NCBI RefSeq assembly: GCF_003586305.1
Contig: NZ_QXJI01000001.1
Span: 496,001 to 560,000 of the forward strand
DNA: 64,000 nt
Direction: 5' to 3'
Source of the DNA: Cognatilysobacter tabacisoli
GTDB taxonomy: Bacteria > Pseudomonadota > Gammaproteobacteria > Xanthomonadales > Xanthomonadaceae
Positions 8,973-18,003 of the stretch are shown one piece after another. Both the position numbers and the translations under genes were made by a program. The notes under the pieces are model-generated. The model was not told where the DNA came from and did not search any database. It saw nothing but the letters and a program-made list of their open reading frames with translations. Each line of letters starts with the position of its first letter. Positions within the stretch are counted from its first letter, which is position 1.

Positions 8973-9465
8973 ACGCGACGTCGACGATCACGTACCGCTG
9001 CGGCCCGCCGGGCAGCTGCGCCTCGAATTCGTCGTCGGGCCGCTTCTTCAGCATCGCGCGCGCCAGCGGCGAGTCGATGCTGATGTGGCCCAGCTTCGCG
9101 TCGGTTTCGTCGGGGCCGACGATGCGGTAGCGCTGGCTGTCGCCGCTGACGACGTGCTCGACCTCGACGGTCGCGCCGAAGAACACCGCCTGCGGGTCGC
9201 TCGGCGCGGTGTCGACGACGCGCAGCGCCGGCACGCGCTTGCTGAGGTAGCGCACGCGGCGGTCGATCTCGCCGAGCTGCTTCTTGCGGTACGTGTACTC
9301 GGCGTTTTCCGAGCGGTCGCCTTCGGCGGCCGCGGCGGCCAGCGCCTTGACGACCTCCGGCCGCTTCACGCGCCACAGCTCGTCGAGCTCGGCCTTGAGC
9401 CGGTCGTGGCCGGCGCGGGTGATCAGCGCGGTGCTTTTTTCCGGAGGCGGTCGCCAGCGGCCCAT
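8962..9465 (-). CDS. greB: Transcription elongation factor GreB
   Basis: Cleavage factor that binds the RNA polymerase secondary channel and rescues backtracked complexes. The 167-aa product begins [11 protein letters not shown], and the N-terminal coiled-coil region reads [17 protein letters not shown]. The tip acidic residues appear in [23 protein letters not shown], the GreA/GreB signature, and the FKBP-like C-terminal domain reads [29 protein letters not shown] at 9465 is preferred to a start 90 bp upstream because it matches the usual GreB length; the extra 30 residues would be a low-complexity Arg/Pro stretch. The extended N-terminus before ITRAG and the EFEAQLPGG ending favour GreB over GreA. 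Confidence 0.92.
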   Translation of the reverse strand: MGRWRPPPEKSTALITRAGHDRLKAELDELWRVKRPEVVKALAAAAAEGDRSENAEYTYRKKQLGEIDRRVRYLSKRVPALRVVDTAPSDPQAVFFGATVEVEHVVSGDSQRYRIVGPDETDAKLGHISIDSPLARAMLKKRPDDEFEAQLPGGPQRYVIVDVAYGD

Positions 9466-9621
9466 CGTCGTCGATGCCGGGGGAAGGGAGCGGGGCGCCA
9501 GCATACGGCGCGGTGACGGTGTGCGCCGTCCCGTTCGCGCCACCCGGCCGCGCACGCGCGGCGCTAGAGACGACGCGGGCGACCCATCGCCGCCCGCGTC
9601 ACGTGCGCGTGCCGAGTCCGA

Positions 9622-10131
9622 TCAGGGCGTCGCGGCGCCGTCGCGCAGCAGGCTGTGCGGGTGCGTGTCCGGCAGCGGCTGGCCCTGCAGGTCGAGCGCC
9701 TTGAGCTCGCCGTTCGAGGCGATCGCGAACAGCCGGTCCTGCTCGGACTTCGAGTTCGGGTCCAGCCGCACGGTCTTGTCGCCGGCCTCGGTCGTCCACG
9801 TGCCGTCGGTCGAAAACGCGCCCGGCTTGCCCTGGTAGACGGTGTCGAGCGTGTAGGTGCCGTCCGCGTTCAACACCAGGGTCGTGTCGATGCCCGGGCA
9901 GTCCGCGCACGGCAGCGTGCCCTTGAACGTGCCGGCGAAGCCCTTCTGGTCGAACGGCAGGCTGGCCGGCATCGCGTCTGCGGCGGCAGGAGCCGGATCG
10001 ACGGCGGCAGCGGCCGCGGGCTCCGTCGCCGGGGTCGATGCAGCCGGCTCCGCCGGCGCCTGCGGTTTGCAGGCGGCCAGCGCGACGGCGACGGAGAGGG
10101 CGAGGGCAAGGCGGGTGAGTGGGCGGTTCAT
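9622..10131 (-). CDS. NlpE-like copper-resistance/envelope-stress lipoprotein
   Basis: Predicted outer-membrane lipoprotein of 169 aa. The N-terminus MNRPLTRLALALSVAVALAA is followed by the lipobox cysteine (LAAC, Cys21). A 45-residue Ala/Pro linker leads to an NlpE N-terminal-type beta-barrel domain: GTFKGTLPCADCPGID with its CxxC motif, then LVLNADGTYTLDTVYQGK and FSTDGTW. In E. coli NlpE the related domain senses surface contact and copper and feeds the Cpx pathway; whether that holds here is unknown. The protein lacks the C-terminal OB domain of E. coli NlpE, so it is the short single-domain form. The 156-bp gap on its downstream side (9466-9621) holds no gene that I can see. Confidence 0.85.
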   Translation of the reverse strand: MNRPLTRLALALSVAVALAACKPQAPAEPAASTPATEPAAAAAVDPAPAAADAMPASLPFDQKGFAGTFKGTLPCADCPGIDTTLVLNADGTYTLDTVYQGKPGAFSTDGTWTTEAGDKTVRLDPNSKSEQDRLFAIASNGELKALDLQGQPLPDTHPHSLLRDGAATP

Positions 10132-10162
10132 GCGGGGTCCTCGGGTGCGGTGGGGCGGGGGA

Positions 10163-10708
10163 TCAGGGCGGCGGCTGCGCGGCGGCGTCCGGGGCGGGCA
10201 CGGAAGCGAGCTCGGCGACCTGCATCGACACCTGCTTGGCGCCGCCGTCGAGCCACTGGCGGCCGACTTCATGGAAGCCGAAGCGATCGTGGAAGCGTCG
10301 TGAGGGCTCGTTCGGCGGAATGACGTTGTACTCGCACGCGATCTGCGCGGCCCCGCGCTCTCGCGCGAACGCGAACAGGTCGACGTACAGCCGCGAGGCC
10401 AGGCCGAGCCCGCGGTGCTCCGCACCGACGACGATCCGGTCGACGTAGACGAAGCCGGGCGCGCGCGCGGCGAACCAGCCGAAATTGTCGTTGACGTACG
10501 CGCTGTCGTCGGCCATCGCGAGCAGGAACGCCGCGACCGCGCCGTCGACCGTCGCGACCCGGTGGTAAACCGACAGCGCGTCGAGCGCGTGCAGGCGCGC
10601 GGTGTCCATCGCGCTCGTGTGGGCCACGTCGGCCGCATTGAGCGCGACGATCGCGTCGAAATCCGCCGCGACCGCGTCGCGCAGCGCGATGGCCGGTGCC
10701 GGCTGCAC
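10163..10708 (-). CDS. GNAT-family acetyltransferase, second copy type
   Basis: Product of 181 aa if the GTG at 10708 is used. This is the first in-frame start after the HerA-like gene's stop (11-bp gap) and gives MQPAPAIALRDAVAADFDAIVALN, a normal GNAT beginning. The acetyl-CoA loop is visible in DRIVVGAEHRGLGLASRLYVDLF (RGLGLA). It is followed by ACEYNVIPPNEPSRRFHDRFGFHEVG, the C-terminal Asn/Pro-rich segment typical of the COG3818-like GNAT group. A Pro/Ala tail ends the protein. No ribosome site is obvious before the GTG, consistent with translational coupling to the preceding gene. It is not closely similar to the GNAT at 8445-8972. The substrate is unknown. Confidence 0.82.
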   Translation of the reverse strand: MQPAPAIALRDAVAADFDAIVALNAADVAHTSAMDTARLHALDALSVYHRVATVDGAVAAFLLAMADDSAYVNDNFGWFAARAPGFVYVDRIVVGAEHRGLGLASRLYVDLFAFARERGAAQIACEYNVIPPNEPSRRFHDRFGFHEVGRQWLDGGAKQVSMQVAELASVPAPDAAAQPPP

Positions 10709-10719
10709 GGGCGCGGGGC

Positions 10720-12249
10720 TCAGCGGCGCCCGCCGAACAGGCCGCCGAGCACGCCGCGCAGGATCTGCCGGCCGATCTGGCTGCCGACGGTGCGCGCGGT
10801 CTGCTTGGCCATGGTCTCGACCATGCCCTGCCGGCGCTTGGTGCCGAACACCGCGTCCTTGACGGCCTGGCCGAAGCCGCCTTCTTCCGCGTCGTCCTGC
10901 TCGCGCGTGCGCGCCGGCGGCGCCTTGGCCTGGACGGCGGTCGCTTCGGCCTTCTTCGCCAGCATCTCGGCCGCGGACTCGCGGTCGACGCGGGTGTCGT
11001 ACTTCGCCCCGACCGGACTGCCGGTGCGCACCTGCGCGCGTTCGGCCTCCGTGATTGCGCCCATCCGGCAGCGCGGCGGCGCGATCAGGGTGCGCTCGAC
11101 CGGCATCGGGATGCCTTTGTCCTGCAGCGTCGATACCAGCGCCTCGCCGGTGCCGAGCTGGGCGATGACCTCGGCCACGTCGAGCTTCGGGTTGGCGACG
11201 AAGGTCTGCGCCGCGGTCTTGACCGCCTTCTGGTCTCGCGGGGTGTAGGCGCGCAGCGCATGCTGCACGCGGTTGCCGAGCTGGCCGAGGATGTCGTCGG
11301 GCACGTCGTCGGGGAACTGCGAGCAGAAGTACACGCCGACGCCCTTGGAGCGGATGATCCGCACGACCTGTTCGACCCGCTGCTGCAGCGCCGGCGGCGC
11401 GTCCTCGAACAGCAGGTGCGCCTCGTCGAACACGAACACCAGCTTCGGCTTGTCGAGGTCGCCGACTTCCGGCAGCTGCTCGAACAGCTCCGACAGCAGC
11501 CACAGCAGGAAGCTCGAGTACAGGCGCGGCTTCAGGATCAGCCGGTCGGCGGCGAGGATGTTGACCACGCCGCGGCCGTTGGTCGTCGTGCGCATCAGGT
11601 CGGCGAGCTCGAGCGCCGGCTCGCCGAAGAACATCTCGCCGCCTTCGGCCTCCAGCCGCAGCAGCGCGCGCTGGATCGCGCCGATCGACGGCGTGCTGAC
11701 CAGGCCGTAGCTGGTCGAGATGTCCTTGCGCTCGTCGGCGACGACGCCGAGCAGCGCGCGCAGGTCCTCGAGGTCGAGCATCAGCAGGCCGCGGTCGTCA
11801 GCGAGCTTGAAGACGATGTCGAGCACGCCGGACTGGGTGTCGTTCAGTTCGAGGATGCGCGACAGAAGCGTGGGGCCCATCTCGCTGACGGTCGTGCGGA
11901 TCGGATGGCCGAGCGTGCCGAACAGGTCCCAGAACACCACCGGACTGGCTTCGTTCGCGTAACCCTCGACGCCGATCTCCGCGATCCGCGCCTGCAGTTT
12001 GTCGTTCATCGCGCCGGGCACGGCCAGGCCGGCGACGTCGCCCTTCACATCGGCGAGCAACACCGGAACGCCGATCCGCGAAAAGCCTTCCGCCAGCGTC
12101 ATCAGGGTGACGGTCTTGCCCGTGCCGGTGGCGCCGGCGACCAGCCCGTGCCGGTTGCCGTAGCGGGGCTGCAGCCAGACCGGGCCGCCGTCGGCGGTGG
12201 TGACCGACTTGCCGACGAGGATCGCTGAACCGGGCGACGAGGCAACCAT
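10720..12249 (-). CDS. HerA-like ATPase, DUF853 (helicase HerA-like C-terminal) family
   Basis: Cytoplasmic P-loop ATPase of 509 aa, similar to the E. coli YjgR/DUF853 group. Walker A GATGTGKT lies at residues 39-46, and Walker B (LVFVFDEAHLLF) at about 270. An arginine-finger-type region (RQ..) and a long Ala/Lys/Glu-rich linker follow, with a glycine/arginine tail (GGLFGGRR). Two ATGs six bases apart are possible. The inner one at 12249 sits at the correct distance from AGGAG, whereas the outer one at 12255 abuts it. The frame remains open another 240 bp upstream but that part looks random. It is divergently oriented from mltD. The HerA fold suggests a hexameric DNA or protein translocase; the physiological role of DUF853 proteins is not established. 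Confidence 0.88.
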   Translation of the reverse strand: MVASSPGSAILVGKSVTTADGGPVWLQPRYGNRHGLVAGATGTGKTVTLMTLAEGFSRIGVPVLLADVKGDVAGLAVPGAMNDKLQARIAEIGVEGYANEASPVVFWDLFGTLGHPIRTTVSEMGPTLLSRILELNDTQSGVLDIVFKLADDRGLLMLDLEDLRALLGVVADERKDISTSYGLVSTPSIGAIQRALLRLEAEGGEMFFGEPALELADLMRTTTNGRGVVNILAADRLILKPRLYSSFLLWLLSELFEQLPEVGDLDKPKLVFVFDEAHLLFEDAPPALQQRVEQVVRIIRSKGVGVYFCSQFPDDVPDDILGQLGNRVQHALRAYTPRDQKAVKTAAQTFVANPKLDVAEVIAQLGTGEALVSTLQDKGIPMPVERTLIAPPRCRMGAITEAERAQVRTGSPVGAKYDTRVDRESAAEMLAKKAEATAVQAKAPPARTREQDDAEEGGFGQAVKDAVFGTKRRQGMVETMAKQTARTVGSQIGRQILRGVLGGLFGGRR

Positions 12250-12382
12250 GGGCATCTCCTGAACGGGTCCGGCGATTCTATGCCAGCACCCTCGACGTGC
12301 CGGTGCGATGCACCGCACGCGTCGCGGCGGTTGCCGCTGTCGCAAGTGCGGGGCTACCCTGCAGGTCGACTTGCACCACTTG

Positions 12383-13933
12383 ATGTCCATGCCCTCCTTG
12401 CTTTCTTGTTCCGCCGCGCGCGCCGTTGTCGTCATCGTGATGCTGTGCGCGTTCTCGTCTCCCGCCGTTGCGCAGTCCAAGCGCGACAAGGCCGCCGCCG
12501 ACGTCCTCTACCAGCGCATGCAGGCCGCCGAAGCGAAGTACCGTGCCGCGCTGGTCGGCATCGCCAACGCCGACCCGGGCGCGCAGGCGGCCAGCGACGC
12601 GGCGCTCGAGGACATGGAGGACGTGATGGCGGCCTGCATGAAGCAGCGCGGCTGCCAGGCGCCGACGCTGCTGGCCACGTTCAAGCGCTTGCTGAAGGAC
12701 GGCGCCGAAGGGCCGGCAGGCGAGGGCGACGACGATGTCGGCGAGGGCGGCGAGTACGGGCCGGCCGGCGCAGTGGCCGGAACGGTGGCGGTCGATGTGC
12801 CCGAGGCCGCGCGCGCGGCGCACCTGCTAGGCGAAGGCCACGGCTTCGACCGCATGGTCCAGTTCAATCCCGCGGTGCAGGCCGGCATCCGCCGCTGGCT
12901 GACCGACATGCGCCCGTCGCTGATGGATTCGTACGAGAACTACGAGTACATGCGCCACCTGATGTGGCCGCAGTTCGAGAAGGCCGGCCTGCCCGAGGCG
13001 CTGCTGTTCGGAATCATGGCCAAGGAGTCCAACGGCCGCGTCCATTCGACCTCGCGCGCCGGCGCGGCCGGGCCGATGCAGTTCATGTATGCGACCGGAT
13101 TGCGCTTCGGCCTCGGCCCGGACGGCACCGGTTTCGACACGCGCTATGACCCGCGCGCGTCGGCGATGGCCAGCGCGGCCTACCTCAACGAGCGCATGGG
13201 ACAGCTCAATCGCAACATCGAGCTGGCGCTGGCGGCCTACAACGGCGGCGAGGGCCGCGCGCTGCGGGTCTACCGCGGCGCCAACGGTGCGCCGTTCTGG
13301 GACGAGTCGGTCTACAACCAGTTCCCCGCCGAGACCCGCGACTACGTGCCGATGGTGATCGCGGCAGCGTGGCTGTACCTGCACCCGCGCGAGTACGGCC
13401 TGAAGTTCCCGAAGGTCGATGCGCGCCCGGCGACGTTGCGGCTGGCGCAGCCGACTTCGATCTACCAGCTGGCGATCTGCCTGGGCACCGGCGACACCCG
13501 CGACGGCTACATGCGCACGCTGCGCAACCTCAACCCGCGCTACCAGCCCGACGGGTACCTCGCCGCGGGCACGTCGCTGGCCGCGACGACCCGCATCGTC
13601 GGCCTGTACAACCGCTGGTGCACGCAGGGGCGCCGCGCGGAGCTGGCGCGCACGCTGGTCAACAGCAACGTCGCTAGCGCGATCGTGCGCACCGGCCGGG
13701 TCGAACTGGTCCAGCCCGAAGCGGCGGACGCCACCGCGGCCGTGACGCCGGCGCCGGCGGCCGTCCCGGCCAAGCCGCGCAGCTACCGCGTTCAGCGCGG
13801 CGAGACGTTGACGTCGATCGCGCGCAAGTTCGAATGCGACACCGGCGATCTTGCGGACGCGAACGGCATCAAGGCCCCGCGCTTCGCGATCCGTCCCGGT
13901 CAGCAGCTCGCGCTGGCCGGCTGCCGGCAGTAG
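12383..13933 (+). CDS. mltD: Membrane-bound/periplasmic lytic murein transglycosylase D type with LysM
   Basis: Peptidoglycan lytic transglycosylase that cleaves MurNAc-GlcNAc with formation of 1,6-anhydroMurNAc. The 516-aa protein has a signal peptide (about 1-31, VVVIVMLCAFSSPAVAQS) with no lipobox cysteine at the expected cleavage point. A predicted helical, acidic N-terminal region (about 35-150) precedes the SLT domain. Its catalytic Glu is at residue 215 in MAKESNGR, followed by SRAGAAGPMQFM and the AAYNGGEGRALR motif. One C-terminal LysM module (about 467-512, YRVQRGETLTSIARKF) should anchor it to glycan strands; E. coli MltD has two. ATG 12383 and ATG 12389 are both possible starts. 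Confidence 0.88.
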   Translation: MSMPSLLSCSAARAVVVIVMLCAFSSPAVAQSKRDKAAADVLYQRMQAAEAKYRAALVGIANADPGAQAASDAALEDMEDVMAACMKQRGCQAPTLLATFKRLLKDGAEGPAGEGDDDVGEGGEYGPAGAVAGTVAVDVPEAARAAHLLGEGHGFDRMVQFNPAVQAGIRRWLTDMRPSLMDSYENYEYMRHLMWPQFEKAGLPEALLFGIMAKESNGRVHSTSRAGAAGPMQFMYATGLRFGLGPDGTGFDTRYDPRASAMASAAYLNERMGQLNRNIELALAAYNGGEGRALRVYRGANGAPFWDESVYNQFPAETRDYVPMVIAAAWLYLHPREYGLKFPKVDARPATLRLAQPTSIYQLAICLGTGDTRDGYMRTLRNLNPRYQPDGYLAAGTSLAATTRIVGLYNRWCTQGRRAELARTLVNSNVASAIVRTGRVELVQPEAADATAAVTPAPAAVPAKPRSYRVQRGETLTSIARKFECDTGDLADANGIKAPRFAIRPGQQLALAGCRQ

Positions 13934-13948
13934 CGCCGCCTGCGGCGG

Positions 13949-13980
13949 GCGACAGCCGCCGCATTCGCGTGGGCTGTCGC
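13949..13980 (+). terminator. Hairpin downstream of mltD
   Basis: A perfect 9-bp inverted repeat, gcgacagcc (13949-13957) and ggctgtcgc (13972-13980), with a 14-nt loop lies between the converging mltD and psd genes. There is no T run on either strand, so it is not a classical intrinsic terminator. It may still stabilise 3' ends. Confidence 0.35.
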
Positions 13981-14045
13981 ACCGGGTGCACGGTGACGCC
14001 GCGCATCCGGCGTGCACGACGCACGCGCCGCCGCGCGGCGCGCGA

Positions 14046-14903
14046 CTAGCTCAGCGTCGCCAGCCGCTCGCCCAGCCGCACCGGCGACTCGGGGGTCAGC
14101 GACGGAGCCAGGGCCGCGACGCCCGCGGGCAGCAGCACGATCACGGTCGACCCGTAATTGAAGCGCGCCATCTCGGCGAAGCGCTCCAGCGTGACGTGCT
14201 CGCCGCGGTAGTCCTTGACCGTGACCGCATCGCCGTAGCGCGGGATCTCGACGCCGCTCCAGACCGTTTCCACGCCCGACACCAGCAGGGCGCCGACCAT
14301 CACCATCGCCATCGGGCCGAAATCGGTGTCGAAGTGGCAGACCAGGCGCTCGTTTCGCGCGAACAGCCGCGGCACGGTGCGCACGGCGTCCGGGCCGACG
14401 CTGAACAGTCGCCCGGGCACGTGCACCGTTTCGCGCAGCTTTCCGGCCCACGGCATGTGCACCCGGTGGTAGTCCTTCGGCGACAGGTACACCGTCGCGA
14501 ACAGCCCGCCGCGGAACGCGTCGGCGGCGTCGTCGTCGCCGAGCAGCTCGGCGACGGTGAACGACTGGCCCTTGGCCTGGAAGATCCGGCCGCCGCCGTC
14601 GGCGTCGGTCGTGATCGGCCCGCACTGGCTGATCCGGCCGTCGGCCGGCATCAGCAGCGCACGCGGGTCGTCGTCGGGCACGCGCGCGCCGGGGCGCAGT
14701 TCGCGAGTGAAGAACGCATTGAACGATTCGTACGCGCCCGGATCGGGCTGCGCCGCCTCGGACAGGTCCACGCCGAACTTCGCCGTGACGGTGTCGATCA
14801 GCCACCGCTTGACCGCCGGCTGGCGCGAGTAGGCGAGGGTGCGCGCCAGCGACGACAGCGCGCGGTGCGGCAGCACGTAGGTCAGGCGGGTCAGCAGGCT
14901 CAT
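14046..14903 (-). CDS. psd: Phosphatidylserine decarboxylase proenzyme
   Basis: Converts phosphatidylserine to phosphatidylethanolamine at the inner membrane. The 285-aa proenzyme shows the family landmarks: FNAFFTREL near the N-terminus, the Asp of PADGRIS, the His of DYHRVHMPW, and the self-cleavage site YGST near the C-terminus. Cleavage there would give a pyruvoyl-bearing alpha chain of about 35-40 residues starting at the Ser. The length matches the proteobacterial PSD-B type I class. Its ATG overlaps the stop codon of the SCO gene as ATGA, so the two are translationally coupled. Confidence 0.95.
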   Translation of the reverse strand: MSLLTRLTYVLPHRALSSLARTLAYSRQPAVKRWLIDTVTAKFGVDLSEAAQPDPGAYESFNAFFTRELRPGARVPDDDPRALLMPADGRISQCGPITTDADGGGRIFQAKGQSFTVAELLGDDDAADAFRGGLFATVYLSPKDYHRVHMPWAGKLRETVHVPGRLFSVGPDAVRTVPRLFARNERLVCHFDTDFGPMAMVMVGALLVSGVETVWSGVEIPRYGDAVTVKDYRGEHVTLERFAEMARFNYGSTVIVLLPAGVAALAPSLTPESPVRLGERLATLS

Positions 14904-15550
14904 GGCGCGCTCGCCCGGGTCAGCGCGGCCAGGTCGGCGCTGATCGCGGCCGGATCGAGCGGCGGCTGAACGACGCCGGCCATTCGGCCCTGCGGGTCGA
15001 GCACCGCGAGCGTGGCGCTGTGGTCCATCGTGTACTGCTCCGGCGGCGCGCCGTCGGGCGCCGGCACCTTGGCGAACACCAGGCTCAGCGAGCGCGTGAA
15101 CCGCTCCAGCGCCGGCACGTCGGCGGTCGCGGCCAGCGTGTCGCGGTGGAAGGCGTGGGCGTACTCGCCGATGCGGTCGGGCGAGTCGCGCTCCGGGTCC
15201 ACCGAGACGAACAGCACGCGCGGGCGGGTCGACTCGGGCAGCGCCTCCCACTGCTTCTGCGCCCTGGCCAGTTCGGCCAGCGTGGTCGGACAGACGTCCG
15301 GGCAGTAGGTGAAACCGAGGAACACCAGGGTCCAGTGGCCCTTGAGTTCGCCCGGCACCAGCGGCGTGCCGTCGGACTGGCGCAGCGAGTAGGCCGGCAG
15401 CGTGCGCGCGGGCTCGAACAGCCGCACGGCCGTCGTCGCCGGCCACGCCGTCGCCGGCGGCGCCGCGCCGAAGTAGCGCTGCGAGGCCCACAGGCCGAGG
15501 CCGGCGGCGAGGGCGGCGACGAGGACGAGGAGGGTGGTGCGAGTGAACAT
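14900..15550 (-). CDS. SCO1/SenC-family copper chaperone
   Basis: Thioredoxin-fold protein of 216 aa, anchored by one N-terminal membrane span ([18 protein letters not shown], about 6-23), with the soluble domain in the periplasm. The copper-binding CxxxC is in TYCPDVCPT, and the third ligand His appears in [20 protein letters not shown] is the other hallmark of the family. SCO proteins deliver copper to the CuA site of cytochrome oxidase or act as thiol reductases. No oxidase genes are in this window; instead the gene is coupled to psd. Confidence 0.92.
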   Translation of the reverse strand: MFTRTTLLVLVAALAAGLGLWASQRYFGAAPPATAWPATTAVRLFEPARTLPAYSLRQSDGTPLVPGELKGHWTLVFLGFTYCPDVCPTTLAELARAQKQWEALPESTRPRVLFVSVDPERDSPDRIGEYAHAFHRDTLAATADVPALERFTRSLSLVFAKVPAPDGAPPEQYTMDHSATLAVLDPQGRMAGVVQPPLDPAAISADLAALTRASAP

Positions 15551-15613
15551 GGTCGGTCCGGCGTGGGAGCGCGGCCATGATAGCGGCGACCGGCCCCGCC
15601 CACCGTGCACCGC

Positions 15614-15619
15614 TATAAT
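15614..15619 (+). promoter_or_regulatory. Candidate -10 element for prmB
   Basis: TATAAT preceded by GC and followed by CGCC, 28 bp before the prmB start, in the divergent gap with the SCO gene. No convincing -35 is visible at 16-18 bp. It is one of a set of similar elements in this window. Confidence 0.55.
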
Positions 15620-15646
15620 CGCCGGCCGCCCACGCCCCGCGCCGTC

Positions 15647-16585
15647 ATGACCCCCGCCAACGCTTCGCCTGTGTTCGAACAGGTCTCGATCATCGACCTG
15701 ATCCGCTACGGTGGCAGCCGCTTCGCCGCGGCCGGGCTGACCTTCGGGCACAGCTACGACAATGCGCTCGACGAGGCGACCCAGCTGGTCCTGCACGCGC
15801 TGCACCTGCCGCACGACCTCAGCCCGGTCTACGGCGCCTCGCGCGTCACCGGCGAGGAGCTGGCGGCGGTGCTGGCGCTGTTCGAGCGTCGCATCAGCGA
15901 GCGCATCCCCGCTGCCTACCTGACCGGCGAAGCGTGGTTCGCCGGCCTGAGCTTCAAGAGCGACCCGCGCGCGCTGGTGCCGCGCTCGCCGATCGCCGAG
16001 CTGATCGAATCGGGCTTCGAGCCGTGGCTCGGCGGCCGCGAGGTCGAGCGCGTGCTCGACCTGTGCACCGGCTCGGGCTGCATCGCCATCGCCACGGCGC
16101 ACCACCACCCGAACTGGGACGTCACCGGCGCCGACATCAACGACGACGCGCTGGCGCTGGCCGCCGAGAACAAGGCCCGCCTGCACGCCGACAACGTCAC
16201 CCTGCGCAAGTCGGACCTGTTCGACCAGCTCGACGGCGAGGTCTACGACCTGATCGTCACCAACCCGCCGTACGTCACCCACGCCGAGACCGACGCGCTG
16301 CCGCCCGAGTACGCGCATGAGCCCGAGCTGGGCCTGCGCGCCGGCGACGACGGCCTCGACCTGGCGCTGCGCATCCTGCGCGACGCGCCGGCGCACCTGA
16401 GCGAGCACGGCCTGCTGGTGTGCGAAGTCGGCGAGGCCGAGCGCGCGCTGGTCGAGCTGCTGCCCGAGCTGCCGCTGGCGTGGGTCGAGTTCAAGGTCGG
16501 GCAGATGGGGATCTTCGTCGCCGAGCGCGCGGACCTCGTCGAGCACCACGACCGCATCAGACAGCTCGCCGACACGCGCGGCTGA
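15647..16585 (+). CDS. prmB: Ribosomal protein uL3 N5-glutamine methyltransferase
   Basis: SAM-dependent methyltransferase that modifies a glutamine of ribosomal protein L3; the paralogue PrmC acts on release factors. The 312-aa product has an N-terminal helical domain ([22 protein letters not shown]), the SAM motif [14 protein letters not shown], the acidic ADIN loop, and the catalytic NPPY motif (IVTNPPYV). PrmB rather than PrmC is favoured by the long N-terminal region and by the position next to aroC, as in many proteobacteria. ATG 15647 is chosen because the preceding in-frame residues (from 15605) would overlap the promoter. Confidence 0.92.
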   Translation: MTPANASPVFEQVSIIDLIRYGGSRFAAAGLTFGHSYDNALDEATQLVLHALHLPHDLSPVYGASRVTGEELAAVLALFERRISERIPAAYLTGEAWFAGLSFKSDPRALVPRSPIAELIESGFEPWLGGREVERVLDLCTGSGCIAIATAHHHPNWDVTGADINDDALALAAENKARLHADNVTLRKSDLFDQLDGEVYDLIVTNPPYVTHAETDALPPEYAHEPELGLRAGDDGLDLALRILRDAPAHLSEHGLLVCEVGEAERALVELLPELPLAWVEFKVGQMGIFVAERADLVEHHDRIRQLADTRG

Positions 16586-16652
16586 TCCCGGACCCGGCGC
16601 CGTCGCGTCGGTTCCAGCGGCAACGATTGCGCCGCAAGCCCGCCGTCTCGGG

Positions 16653-16658
16653 TAGATT
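16653..16658 (+). promoter_or_regulatory. Candidate -10 element for aroC
   Basis: TAGATT followed by CGCCC, in the prmB-aroC gap and 80 bp before the aroC start. It matches the GCTANAATCGC-like pattern seen elsewhere in the window, with GG instead of GC in front. The -35 is unclear. Confidence 0.4.
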
Positions 16659-16737
16659 CGCCCGCACACGCGTCATCCACGCTCACGTCCCCCACGCTCC
16701 TGTCCATGTCCTGCGCCCGATGGCGCCGAGGCCCGCG

Positions 16738-17862
16738 GTGTCCAGCAACACGTTCGGCAAGCTGTTCTCGGTCACGACCTTCGGCGAGAGCCACGGGCCG
16801 GCGATCGGCTGCGTGATCGACGGCTGCCCGCCGGGCATCGCGATCGCGCCGGAGGACTTCCGCGCCGACCTCGACCGCCGCGCGACCGGGCGCACCCGCC
16901 ACACGTCGCAGCGCCACGAGGCCGACGAGGTCGAGATCCTCAGCGGCGTGTACGAGGGCGTCACCACCGGCACGCCGATCGCGCTGCTGGTCCGCAACGT
17001 CGACGCGCGCAGCAAGGACTACGCGAACATCGCCGCGCAGTTCCGCCCTGGCCACGCCGATTACACCTACTGGCAGAAGTACGGCATCCGCGACCCGCGC
17101 GGCGGCGGGCGCTCGTCCGCGCGCGAGACGACGATGCGCGTGGCCGCCGGCGTCATCGCCAAGAGGTGGCTGGCCGACCGGTACGGCGTGCGGGTGCAGG
17201 GTTTCCTCGCGCAGATCGGCACGGTGGTCCCCGACGCGATCGACCTGTCGGTGGTCGAGGGCAATCCGTTCTTCTGGCCGCACGCGGCGCAGGTGCCGGC
17301 GCTGGAGCAGTACATGGACGCGCTGCGCAAGTCCGGCGACTCGGTTGGCGCGCGGGTGGACGTCGTTGCGACCGGCCTGCCGCCGGGCTGGGGCGAGCCG
17401 ATCTACGGCAAGCTCGACGGCGAACTCGCCGCGGCGCTGATGAGCATCAACGCGGTGAAAGGCGTCGAGGTCGGCGACGGCTTCGCGGTCGTCGCCCAGC
17501 ACGGCAGCGAGCACCGCGACCACATGGGCCCGGACGGTTTCGCGTCTAACCACGCCGGCGGCATCCTCGGCGGCATCAGCACCGGCCAGCCGCTGCGCGT
17601 GTCGACCGCGTTCAAGCCGACGTCGAGCCTGCGCCTGCCGGTCGACAGCCTCGACGTCGACGGCAACGTGGTCGAGGTGGTCACCACCGGTCGCCACGAT
17701 CCCTGCGTCGGCGTGCGCGCCACCCCGATCTGCGAGGCGATGGTGGCGCTGGTGCTGATGGACCAGGCGCTGCGCCACCGCGCGCAGTGCGGCGACGTCG
17801 GCGAGGTGTCGCCGCGTATTCCCGGCAGCGTCGACGCGGCCGCCAAACCGGGCAAACGCTAG
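16738..17862 (+). CDS. aroC: Chorismate synthase
   Basis: Last step of the shikimate pathway: 5-enolpyruvylshikimate-3-phosphate to chorismate, using reduced FMN. From GTG 16738 the product has 374 aa and begins with the canonical [19 protein letters not shown]. An ATG at 16720 would add six residues, but a CGAGG ribosome site sits about 7 bp before the GTG. Signature motifs are GESHGPAIG, the RPGHAD(Y/F)TY region ([10 protein letters not shown]), GRSSARETT, and [12 protein letters not shown] near the C-terminus. It supplies chorismate for the tryptophan genes a few kb downstream. Confidence 0.95.
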   Translation: MSSNTFGKLFSVTTFGESHGPAIGCVIDGCPPGIAIAPEDFRADLDRRATGRTRHTSQRHEADEVEILSGVYEGVTTGTPIALLVRNVDARSKDYANIAAQFRPGHADYTYWQKYGIRDPRGGGRSSARETTMRVAAGVIAKRWLADRYGVRVQGFLAQIGTVVPDAIDLSVVEGNPFFWPHAAQVPALEQYMDALRKSGDSVGARVDVVATGLPPGWGEPIYGKLDGELAAALMSINAVKGVEVGDGFAVVAQHGSEHRDHMGPDGFASNHAGGILGGISTGQPLRVSTAFKPTSSLRLPVDSLDVDGNVVEVVTTGRHDPCVGVRATPICEAMVALVLMDQALRHRAQCGDVGEVSPRIPGSVDAAAKPGKR

Positions 17863-18003
17863 CGGCCAGCCGCGCGCGCCGGGCCTGCCCGCGCCGACGT
17901 TGCAGCTGCGCCGCACCAGCGTCCCGATGCCCCCATCCAACCGGCGGGCCGCCGTGCCGCACAATTGCAGGCCGCCGCCCGCCCCGCAGCCCCAGGACAT
18001 TCC

